A stretch of 8,306 nucleotides of DNA from the NCBI RefSeq assembly GCF_934754925.1, contig NZ_CAKVJA010000068.1, positions 1-8,306 on the forward strand. The letters are read 5' to 3'. Shown piece after piece: positions 1 through 6,050 of the stretch. Position 1 is the first letter of the stretch, and each line of letters opens with the position of its first letter. Source of the DNA: an uncultured Clostridium sp. (GTDB taxonomy: Bacteria > Bacillota > Clostridia > Clostridiales > Clostridiaceae). The translations under genes were made by a program, and so were the position numbers. Below the pieces are notes generated by a model. The model saw only the letters and a program-made list of their open reading frames with translations. It had not been told where the DNA came from and did no database searches.

Positions 1-447
1 TATTGCTGGCATTTGCAAACTCATACAATTTGCCAGGATAAGTATCACCCTAAGTAATGGTAATTTATCTGTAACTACAGTATAAGAAACATCTTGAGAA
101 TTAGTTGAAGTTTGAGTAAATCTTCCAGCTTCAATAATTTGTTTAAGCTTTTCTTTTTCTACAGGCATATCTTTAAAACGTCTAACACTTCTTCTAAATT
201 TAATAAAATTTAAAAGATTTTCAGATTCTATAGCAAATGTTTCCTTATCATAAGGTTTTACTTCAGACATATCATAATCATCAGTTGAAACAGCTTCTAC
301 AGGACAGATTGCAATACAGTGTCCACATTTAATACATCCTTCATTATGTATATACGCCTTTCCTTCCTCTAAAGAAATAACACGTACAGGACAATCTTTT
401 ATACATTGTTTACATGCAATACACTTTTCTCTATCTACTTTAAACAT
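1..447 (-). CDS. Ferredoxin-nitroreductase fusion, N-terminal part (cut by window edge)
   Basis: The N-terminal 149 codons are visible; the C-terminus lies beyond position 1. Two [4Fe-4S] motifs come first: CIACKQCIKDCP (Cys9, 12, 15, 19) and CIKCGHCIAICP (Cys38, 41, 44, 48). A nitroreductase domain then starts around residue 78 with the FMN-phosphate-binding RRSVRRF (85-91) and a TSTNSQ segment (113-118). Proteins of this build are common in clostridia; they are thought to pass electrons from the clusters to FMN to reduce nitro- or quinone-like compounds in the cytosol, but the true substrate is usually unknown. The start is ATG at 447-445, nine bases after AAGGAG (complement of 457-462). 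The last 16 or so codons (positions 1-48) read as a hydrophobic stretch unlike the family, and another frame fits better there, so a frameshift is possible. The divergent LysR gene may control it. The family call is secure; the intactness is not. Confidence 0.88.
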   Translation of the reverse strand, partial: MFKVDREKCIACKQCIKDCPVRVISLEEGKAYIHNEGCIKCGHCIAICPVEAVSTDDYDMSEVKPYDKETFAIESENLLNFIKFRRSVRRFKDMPVEKEKLKQIIEAGRFTQTSTNSQDVSYTVVTDKLPLLRVILILANCMSLQMPAI

Positions 448-492
448 TTAGATACACTCCTTAATTTTTAATATAAATCAGCTTTAAATTTA

Positions 493-522
493 TTTATAAA
501 TATAAGATGTAATATAAGTAAA
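493..522 (-). promoter_or_regulatory. Possible promoter of the ferredoxin-nitroreductase
   Basis: Read on the minus strand, TTTACT (complement of 517-522) is followed after 18 bases by TATAAA (complement of 493-498). This would start transcription about 40 bases before the ATG at 447. Both boxes are imperfect and the region is so AT-rich that such matches arise by chance, so this is only the best-placed candidate. Confidence 0.25.
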
Positions 523-748
523 CTCTTTATTAAACTTTAAAACATCATAAACCTAAAATTTTAATTCATTATTAGATTGACCCTTTTCTATTAATTTAAT
601 TCTTATATTTTTTAAAGGGATTTTCTATAGCATAAATATACTTTTTTATTATATTTTTAAATTAAACTATATTTTTAGTAGTCTCTAGCTGAATATCTTT
701 AGTTATGTTTTGTTTATTAGTTTATTAAAGGTATTATCTCTAATATTT

Positions 749-777
749 TTGACATTTATATATAAAAAATTTATAAT
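749..777 (+). promoter_or_regulatory. Consensus sigma-70/sigma-A promoter for the LysR gene
   Basis: TTGACA at 749-754 and TATAAT at 772-777 are separated by exactly 17 bases, so both boxes and the spacing match the vegetative consensus perfectly. Transcription would start near 784, leaving an unusually long leader of about 150 bases before the LysR ATG at 935. Several palindromes lie in that leader. A consensus promoter on a regulator gene suggests that a repressor, possibly the LysR protein itself, limits its output; that is inference. Confidence 0.75.
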
Positions 778-801
778 TTGTATATTAATTAATAACTAGA
801 T

Positions 802-827
802 ATCAATTGATGATGTGATTATATCAT
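802..827. promoter_or_regulatory. Palindrome cluster, candidate operator
   Basis: ATCAATTGAT at 802-811 is a perfect 10-base palindrome. It runs straight into a second dyad, ATGAT (810-814) with ATCAT (823-827). They lie 25-50 bases downstream of the consensus -10 box, where a bound protein could block transcription of the LysR gene. The centring does not fit the canonical T-N11-A LysR box, and AT-rich DNA produces short dyads easily, so the role is uncertain. Confidence 0.3.
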
Positions 828-870
828 TGTTAAAACAGCAATGTATAATTCAAAGTATTTATACGTATAT

Positions 871-893
871 AACTAAAAGTTATAGATTTAGTT
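871..893. promoter_or_regulatory. Inverted repeat upstream of the LysR ribosome binding site
   Basis: AACTAAA (871-877) and TTTAGTT (887-893) form a 7-base inverted repeat with a 9-base spacer, 30 bases before the AGGAG of the LysR gene (923-927). It could be an autoregulatory operator or a small hairpin in the leader RNA. It is the best-formed dyad in this leader, but no known regulator consensus can be assigned. Confidence 0.35.
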
Positions 894-934
894 TGTGATT
901 TTGCTTATAAAAATTTATTAACAGGAGATAAAAT

Positions 935-1819
935 ATGAATTTGCAACAATTAGAATATTTTAAAGTAATAGCAGAAACAAAAAATTTTACTTCAGCATCA
1001 AATATTTTGTTAGTAAGTCAACCTGCATTAAGCAAGGCAATTTCAAAGTTAGAAGAGGAGTTAAATGTTCCACTTTTTGAAAGAGAAGGACGTAATATAA
1101 AAATAACTAAATATGGAGAGGTATTTTTAAGGTATGCTGAATCTGCACTTAGTGATATTGAAAGAGGAATAGAAAAAATACAAGATATGAAAAAAAATAA
1201 TGATAGAGTTATTTCAGTATCATCTACCTATTGCATAGGCGCCACAGTAATTCCTTTTTTAATAAGTAATTTTTTAAATACTCATATGCAAACAAAGTTT
1301 AACTTTAATAATCAAAGTACAGATGAGATATTAAAAGATTTAAAGTATGAAAAAATAGATCTGGGATTTTTTGATGATATAAAAAGTATTGAGGATTATC
1401 CTGAAATAGAGACTTCTCTAGTAAAAAAAGAAGAATATGTATTAATAGTTCCTAAAAATCATTATTTAGCTAATAAAGAAGAGGTATATTTAAAAGATTT
1501 AAAGGAAGAAAATTTTATAGCTTATAATGCAAAAGGTAATGAAAAGAAAATATCTTATGCCGAACTTATAGGTTATACACCTAAAATATCAGTGGAGCCA
1601 ACTGAAGCTAGTATGCTTGCAGGCTTAGTTTCTGCAGGAGCTGGTATTTCAGTAGTTGTAAATACACCTATGATTAATACAAATAAAATTTCTAAAATAA
1701 AAATAAAGGACGATATTGGGTATAAGAAGATTTATATGGGATGGAACAAAGAAGCTTATATATCAAAGATTGCGGAAGAATTTAAACAATATATTATAGA
1801 AAATATAAATCAATGGTAA
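935..1819 (+). CDS. LysR-family transcriptional regulator
   Basis: This 294-residue protein has the usual LysR length and layout. Residues 1-60 are the winged helix-turn-helix: the family-typical opening MNLQQLEYFKVIAE, the helix-turn-helix at about 18-37 (SQPALSKAISKLE region) and the wing PLFEREGRNIKIT (46-58). A linker helix spans about 60-88. Residues 91-290 form the periplasmic-binding-protein-like effector domain, with the typical segments IDLGFFDD (141-148) and EYVLIVPKNHYLA (167-179) and the glycine-rich turn LVSAGAGISVV (231-241). The start is ATG, seven bases after AGGAG (923-927). It is divergent from the ferredoxin-nitroreductase, so that gene and its own promoter are the first candidate targets. 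The effector cannot be told from sequence. It ends before a strong terminator and converges on the Feo gene, so Feo is unlikely to be in its operon. Confidence 0.95.
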   Translation: MNLQQLEYFKVIAETKNFTSASNILLVSQPALSKAISKLEEELNVPLFEREGRNIKITKYGEVFLRYAESALSDIERGIEKIQDMKKNNDRVISVSSTYCIGATVIPFLISNFLNTHMQTKFNFNNQSTDEILKDLKYEKIDLGFFDDIKSIEDYPEIETSLVKKEEYVLIVPKNHYLANKEEVYLKDLKEENFIAYNAKGNEKKISYAELIGYTPKISVEPTEASMLAGLVSAGAGISVVVNTPMINTNKISKIKIKDDIGYKKIYMGWNKEAYISKIAEEFKQYIIENINQW

Positions 1820-1922
1820 GTTTTGGTTGATAATTGTATTATAATATAAAATGTTGACTAAATATTGATATGAGTAAAGGTTAAAGAATTAGCAGAAAGA
1901 ATTAAAAATAATAAATTATAAT

Positions 1923-1966
1923 AAAAATAATGGACTGTAGTTTTTAAAACACAGTCCATTATTTTT
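1923..1966. terminator. Two-way terminator between the LysR gene and feoB
   Basis: A perfect 16-base inverted repeat (arms 1923-1938 and 1951-1966) encloses a 12-base loop. The core is TGGACTGT/ACAGTCCA and the outer end of each arm is an A or T run, giving a U-tract on both transcripts. It serves the LysR gene from the left and feoB from the right. Confidence 0.92.
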
Positions 1967-1996
1967 ATAAAGAAAAGTTGGCTACTATACAAATAT

Positions 1997-4360
1997 TTAA
2001 GCAAATCCAAGTAGTGCTCCTACAGTATGAATTATAAATGCTACAATCCAAGCTATACCACATTGCATTAGAACTATGCATAGTGCAGCTTTTCTAGAAC
2101 CAAGTTCTCTTTTTATGCAGGCTATTGCAGCAACACAAGGAGTATATAATAGTGTAAATATTAAAAAGACAAATGCAGTAAAAGGTGTAAATAAGGTAGA
2201 GAGTGCAGATGTATTTCCACCTAATAATACAGTTAATGTACTTACTACACTTTCCTTAGCAGTAAATCCAGTAATTAAGGCTGTTGATATTCTCCAATCG
2301 CCAAAGCCTAATGGAGTAAATAAAGGAGATATTAAACCGCCTAGTATAGCTAATAAACTAAATTTAGAATCACTTACCACATTAAGTCTTGTATCAAATG
2401 TTTGCATAAACCAGATAATAATAGTTGCTACAAAGATAATAGTAAATGCCCTTGTTATAAAGTCTTTAGCTTTGTTCCAAATTAATTGCCAAACACTTTT
2501 AGGACTAGGAAATCTATAATTAGGTAATTCCATTACAAAAGGTATTGGCTTACCTTTAAAGGTACTATTTTTTAAAAGTAAAGAAAATAATATTCCAACA
2601 ATAATTCCAGAAAAATATAAAATTACCATAACTAATGCAGGATGTTTTGGGAAAAAGGCAGCAGTAAATAATGCATAAATTGGTAGTTTAGCTGAACAAC
2701 TCATAAAAGGAATTAATAACATTGTCATTTTACGATCTCTTTCTGAAGAAAGTGTTCTAGTTGACATAATTGCAGGAACAGAGCAACCAAAACCAATTAA
2801 AAGAGGAACAAAACTTCTACCAGAAAGCCCAATTTTCCTAAGTAGCTTATCCATAACAAAAGCAATTCTTGCCATATATCCACTATCTTCTAATACAGAT
2901 AAGAAGAAAAATAATACTACTATGATAGGTAAAAAGCTAAGTACACTTCCAACACCACCGAAAATACCGTCAATTACTAGGGATTTTACTATTGGATTAA
3001 TACCATAAGCAGTTAAGCCCTTATCACAAATGTCTGTAAACCAAGATATTCCTATTGATAACCAGTCTGATAATGTAGCACCAATAACATTAAAGGTTAG
3101 CCAAAATACAAGAGCCATAATAGCTACAAAAGAAGGAATAGCAGTATATTTTCCAGTAAGTATATTATCAATTTTTACACTACGTATATGTGATTTACTT
3201 TCTAATGGTTTTATAACTGTATTATTACAGACATTAGTGATAAAAGTAAATCTCATATCAGCAAGAGCAGCTTGTCTGTCTTTGCCAGTTTCATTTTCCA
3301 TTTCTATTATAATATGTTCTAGCATTTCCTTTTCATTTTCATCTAATTTTAGTTTATTTAAAATAATAGAATCACCTTCAACTAATTTTGTAGCTGCGAA
3401 TCTTGCTGGAATTTTTGCATTATTAGCATGATCTTCAATTAAATGAAGTATTGCATGAATACATCTGTGAATGGCAGCTTGCTCATCAGAAGCATTTTCA
3501 TCACAAAAATCTAATCTTCCAGGGCACTCATCAAATCTAGCAACGTGAATAGCATGTTCAATAAGTTCATCAATTCCCATATTTTTAGAAGCTGATATAG
3601 GTACAACAGGAATACCTAATAATTCTTCTAGTAAATTAACTTTAATAGTTCCACCATTTTCTTGAACTTCATCCATCATATTTAGTGCAAGAACTATAGG
3701 TAGGTCCATTTCTATAAGTTGCATTGTTAAATATAAATTACGCTCAATATTAGTTGCATCAACAATATTTATTATTCCTCTAGGATTAGAATCAATAATA
3801 AAATCTCTAGTTACTATTTCTTCATTAGTATATGGTGAAAGAGAGTATATTCCAGGAAGATCTGTAACTGTAGCCTCAGGATGATTTTTAATTACTCCAT
3901 CTTTTCTATCTACTGTTACACCAGGAAAGTTTCCAACATGTTGATTGCTACCTGTTAATTGATTAAATAGTGTGGTTTTTCCACAATTTTGATTACCAAT
4001 TAATCCAAAGGTTAAAGGAGAACCAGCAGATAATTCATTCCCCTTTTTATGAACATGATAAATCCCCATTTCTCCTACTTGTGGATGGGGTATATCATTG
4101 ATTCTTTCTTTGTAATTTTTAACATATTTTTTATCAGTAACATCTTTAATTTCTATTTTTGCAGCATCAGCAATTCTTAGTGTAAGTTCATATCCACGTA
4201 CACATAATTCAATTGGATCACCCATAGGAGCAACTTTAATAAGGGTGACTTGTGTATTAGGGGTAAGACCCATGTCCAAAAAGTGGTTTCTTAATGCACC
4301 GGTACCACCTACACTTACAATTGTTGCACTTTTTCCTACTTCTAATTCATCTAAGGTCAT
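1997..4360 (-). CDS. feoB: FeoA-FeoB fusion, ferrous iron transporter
   Basis: This 787-residue protein imports Fe(II) across the cytoplasmic membrane. Residues 1-74 are an SH3-like FeoA domain (LDMGLTPNT at 29-36, then RGYELTLR). FeoB follows. Its G domain has G1 GNQNCGKTT (122-130), G2 around Thr149 in GNFPGVTVD, G3 DLPG (167-170), G4 NMMD (227-230) and G5 SAS (256-258). A helical GDI-like region spans about 290-390. The membrane core, from about 405, carries the two Gate regions: GFGCSVPA (Cys526) with PFMSCSAKLP (Cys555), and GFTAKESVVS (698-707) with TPCVAAIAC (740-748). No feoC and no separate feoA lie beside it. The start is ATG with GGTGG seven bases upstream on the minus strand, inside a weak AGGATGGTGG. 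An iron-responsive repressor (Fur type) is expected from the family; a candidate site lies at 4443-4470. All key motifs are intact. Confidence 0.97.
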   Translation of the reverse strand: MTLDELEVGKSATIVSVGGTGALRNHFLDMGLTPNTQVTLIKVAPMGDPIELCVRGYELTLRIADAAKIEIKDVTDKKYVKNYKERINDIPHPQVGEMGIYHVHKKGNELSAGSPLTFGLIGNQNCGKTTLFNQLTGSNQHVGNFPGVTVDRKDGVIKNHPEATVTDLPGIYSLSPYTNEEIVTRDFIIDSNPRGIINIVDATNIERNLYLTMQLIEMDLPIVLALNMMDEVQENGGTIKVNLLEELLGIPVVPISASKNMGIDELIEHAIHVARFDECPGRLDFCDENASDEQAAIHRCIHAILHLIEDHANNAKIPARFAATKLVEGDSIILNKLKLDENEKEMLEHIIIEMENETGKDRQAALADMRFTFITNVCNNTVIKPLESKSHIRSVKIDNILTGKYTAIPSFVAIMALVFWLTFNVIGATLSDWLSIGISWFTDICDKGLTAYGINPIVKSLVIDGIFGGVGSVLSFLPIIVVLFFFLSVLEDSGYMARIAFVMDKLLRKIGLSGRSFVPLLIGFGCSVPAIMSTRTLSSERDRKMTMLLIPFMSCSAKLPIYALFTAAFFPKHPALVMVILYFSGIIVGILFSLLLKNSTFKGKPIPFVMELPNYRFPSPKSVWQLIWNKAKDFITRAFTIIFVATIIIWFMQTFDTRLNVVSDSKFSLLAILGGLISPLFTPLGFGDWRISTALITGFTAKESVVSTLTVLLGGNTSALSTLFTPFTAFVFLIFTLLYTPCVAAIACIKRELGSRKAALCIVLMQCGIAWIVAFIIHTVGALLGFA

Positions 4361-4442
4361 TTAAAATCCACCATCCTTTTTTATTGCTTTATTACTACAA
4401 TATTTATTCATAATATATAAATAACTTGCTAAAAATTTAAAA

Positions 4443-4470
4443 TAATAATGAAAGTAAACAATTAACTTTC
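4443..4470. promoter_or_regulatory. Candidate operator upstream of feoB (degenerate Fur-like site and inverted repeat)
   Basis: Plus-strand bases 4443-4457 (TAATAATGAAAGTAA) match the Fur core TGATAATGATTATCA at 10 of 15 positions, with a good left half-site and a poor right one. An inverted repeat, GAAAGT (4450-4455) and ACTTTC (4465-4470) with a 9-base gap, overlaps it. The site is about 85-110 bases before the feoB start. Position and family expectation favour iron control, but the match is weak in AT-rich DNA. I could not fix a convincing -35/-10 pair for feoB. Confidence 0.25.
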
Positions 4471-4519
4471 CTACAGATAAAAATATTGCTATAATTTTAG
4501 TAAGAGCATATGGTAAGGT

Positions 4520-4528
4520 TGATATAAT
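4520..4528 (+). promoter_or_regulatory. Extended -10 promoter for the 309-residue protein gene
   Basis: TGATATAAT at 4520-4528 is an extended -10 element (TG, one base, TATAAT). No good -35 box sits 17 bases upstream, which extended -10 promoters tolerate. Transcription would start near 4535, about 40 bases before the ATG at 4574. Confidence 0.5.
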
Positions 4529-4573
4529 CTTAATAGGAAATAAAGTAAATAACATAAAAGGAGCACTATTAAA

Positions 4574-5503
4574 ATGGGATTATTTGATATTTTTAATAAA
4601 AATAAAGGTAAAAAAGAACCTAAAGTAGAAGAATGTTTTAGCCAAACTGGAGATTTATTAGGGGAAATAATTGATTTAGCATCAAGATATACTATTGAGG
4701 ATAATTTATTAGATAAATATAGTAATGATGGTACAGAAATAACTATTATTAATAAAGTAAGAGAAGAATTAGAATCAGTATTATTAGATTTAGGAAAATC
4801 ATTAGATGAGTATTATAATAATGAATATACTACTGTAAAAGATACAAAAAAGGAAAATAATAATTTTTCCTATTCCTTAGACGCATTAGTAGTACTTTTC
4901 AATAATTCTCTTGATTTATATTCAGAAAATGAGGAAGTAAGAGATAATCTTAATTTTTGTTATAAAGTATGTAATGGTGAATTAGCTAAGGTGAAAGAAA
5001 TTCTTATGGATGATAAAGCTATTGAAGATTTTACTGGAATTAAGCCAGTAGTAGTAGAAGAAATTGAAGAAGTCATAGAGGAAACTTCTAATAATGAAGA
5101 GGTAGCTGTTGAGAAGATTTCTAAAGAGGAAGCTACTGCAGTCATTGAAGATGATGTTGATAGTGATGTTGATGGAGATATAATAGTAAATACAGATAAA
5201 ATGAAAATTTATTTTATCAGAATAAGTCGTAATGAAGAAGATGAAATAAGTTTAAATTTATGTATTGAAAATAAGTTAGATAAAGATGTTATAATTGAAA
5301 GTAAGGATGTATCTGTAGATGGAATTATAACAGTACCAAGTTTTAGTTGTAGTATTTCAGCAAAATCTAGAGTTTATGATAAGATGGTTTTTGAGAATAG
5401 TATACAACAATTAGTAAATCTTAAGGGCACTTTTTATATGATAGATGGTGATTCAACTAAAGTTATTGATGAATGTATAGTTTCTATGTTTAAAGAAGAT
5501 TAA
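4574..5503 (+). CDS. Acidic cytosolic protein of unknown function
   Basis: I do not recognise this 309-residue protein. It has no signal peptide and no membrane segment. It opens with MGLFDIFNKNKGKK, a short amphipathic, then basic N-terminus seen on several membrane-associated or stress-related bacterial proteins. Residues 20-150 are mainly helical. Residues 157-203 form a linker very rich in Glu and Asp, probably disordered. Residues 209-307 look like a beta-sandwich, with alternating strands and the segment LNLCIENKLDKDVIIESKDV (228-247), a pattern like the 'NK(T/L)DKD' strands of Ig-like domains in clostridial proteins; this likeness is inference. The start is ATG, ten bases after AAGGAG (4558-4563). 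The gene is divergent from feoB across 213 bases, so it may share iron control, but nothing in the protein binds metal obviously (no Cys/His clusters). It has its own terminator. Confidence 0.85.
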   Translation: MGLFDIFNKNKGKKEPKVEECFSQTGDLLGEIIDLASRYTIEDNLLDKYSNDGTEITIINKVREELESVLLDLGKSLDEYYNNEYTTVKDTKKENNNFSYSLDALVVLFNNSLDLYSENEEVRDNLNFCYKVCNGELAKVKEILMDDKAIEDFTGIKPVVVEEIEEVIEETSNNEEVAVEKISKEEATAVIEDDVDSDVDGDIIVNTDKMKIYFIRISRNEEDEISLNLCIENKLDKDVIIESKDVSVDGIITVPSFSCSISAKSRVYDKMVFENSIQQLVNLKGTFYMIDGDSTKVIDECIVSMFKED

Positions 5504-5515
5504 TAAAATAATGTG

Positions 5516-5556
5516 AAAAAAGAGAGTCTTATAGAATATTTTCTATGGCTCTTTTT
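5516..5556 (+). terminator. Terminator after the 309-residue protein gene
   Basis: ATAGAA (5531-5536) pairs with TTCTAT (5541-5546) around a TATT loop, and AAAAAGAG (5517-5524) pairs with CTCTTTTT (5549-5556). An internal loop (six bases against two) separates the two stems. The right arm ends in a T run, as expected for an intrinsic terminator 12 bases past the stop. Confidence 0.75.
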
Positions 5557-5664
5557 CTTATATTAAATTTGCTATGTACATTTCAAATTATATAAAGGTA
5601 TTAGAATTTAATTGAATATATATGAATATAATAAATTATTAAATAATGTATTTAAGGAGATTAT

Positions 5665-5961
5665 ATGAAAAGCACTGTTAGAGTTACTAAATGGGTTGCG
5701 GGGGGACTTGAAGCTTTACTTGGAATTCCAGTGTTAGGAGCAAGCATAATAATAGGATTAGTATGGACTCCATTAGCAATTATGTTAGTATTTCATATTG
5801 TTAATTTAGTACTTTCAAAGAATGAGGATTTACCTGTTGCAGGAAGTATTTTGGGGATAGTAGGTAATGCTATTGGATGGATACCTTTTGTTGGTATGAT
5901 AATGCATATTTTAACAGCTATATTTGTAATGGTGGAAGCCTATAAAACTAAAGTGGAATAA
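5665..5961 (+). CDS. Small membrane protein of unknown function
   Basis: This 98-residue, very hydrophobic, glycine-rich protein has a short basic N-terminus (MKSTVRVTKW) and a polar break at 51-57 (SKNEDLP) between hydrophobic stretches of about 18-50 and 58-90. It probably has two to four membrane helices, with the charged C-terminus EAYKTKVE in the cytosol. The two halves resemble each other: Trp34-Thr-Pro36 with Met40 and His44-Ile, and Trp72-Ile-Pro74 with Met78 and His81-Ile, suggesting an ancient duplication. I cannot name a family with certainty. The start is ATG, five bases after AAGGAG (5654-5659). A TATAAT at 5627-5632 may be its -10 box, but no good -35 accompanies it. The gene stands alone between two terminators and converges on the hydrolase gene. 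Confidence 0.85.
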   Translation: MKSTVRVTKWVAGGLEALLGIPVLGASIIIGLVWTPLAIMLVFHIVNLVLSKNEDLPVAGSILGIVGNAIGWIPFVGMIMHILTAIFVMVEAYKTKVE

Positions 5962-6011
5962 TATACAAATTATAGATGTAATATATAACATAAATAATAT
6001 AAAATTTATAC

Positions 6012-6050
6012 AAAAATTAAGGGGATGCATATAGTATCCTCTTAATTTTT
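6012..6050. terminator. Two-way terminator between the membrane protein and hydrolase genes
   Basis: Arms 6012-6026 and 6036-6050 pair over 15 bases with one G-U wobble (6022/6040) around a 9-base loop, with A runs on the left and T runs on the right. It ends both the 98-residue protein transcript and the minus-strand hydrolase transcript. The TAA stop of the hydrolase (6044-6042) lies inside the stem, so the hairpin overlaps the end of that coding region. Confidence 0.9.

Larger units (their letters stand above)
448..934. other. Long AT-rich divergent intergenic region
   Basis: This 487-base gap separates the minus-strand ferredoxin-nitroreductase from the plus-strand LysR gene. I see no credible coding region in it: stops are frequent in the frames I followed and the short ATG runs lack ribosome binding sites. 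It holds the AAGGAG of the left gene (457-462), a consensus plus-strand promoter (749-777), a 10-base palindrome (802-811), and an inverted repeat close to the LysR start (871-893). The stretch from about 523 to 748 shows nothing beyond A/T runs. Confidence 0.7.

Noticed and set aside
842..877. 11-codon ATG ORF (MYNSKYLYVYN) in the LysR leader
   Set aside because: No ribosome binding site precedes it, and such short Tyr/Asn-rich readings are common in AT-rich DNA.
1880..1925. Short open stretch reading VKELAERIKNNKL after the LysR gene
   Set aside because: It has no start codon or ribosome binding site and is too short to assign as a gene remnant.
2076..2519. 147-residue plus-strand ORF
   Set aside because: It lies wholly antisense to the well-supported feoB membrane core and has no family features; it is a shadow frame.
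3030..3431. 133-residue plus-strand ORF
   Set aside because: Antisense within feoB, with composition reflecting the complement of hydrophobic helices; a shadow frame.
4361..4555. 64-residue hydrophobic minus-strand ORF whose stop directly abuts the feoB start
   Set aside because: It has no ribosome binding site: its start overlaps the complement of the divergent gene's upstream region. It fills the promoter spacer and contains the extended -10. The adjoining stop looks accidental, although a leader peptide cannot be fully excluded.
4960..5145. 61-residue minus-strand ORF rich in Ser and Thr
   Set aside because: It is the complement of the Glu/Asp-rich linker coding region, which produces Ser/Thr-rich antisense readings; no ribosome binding site.
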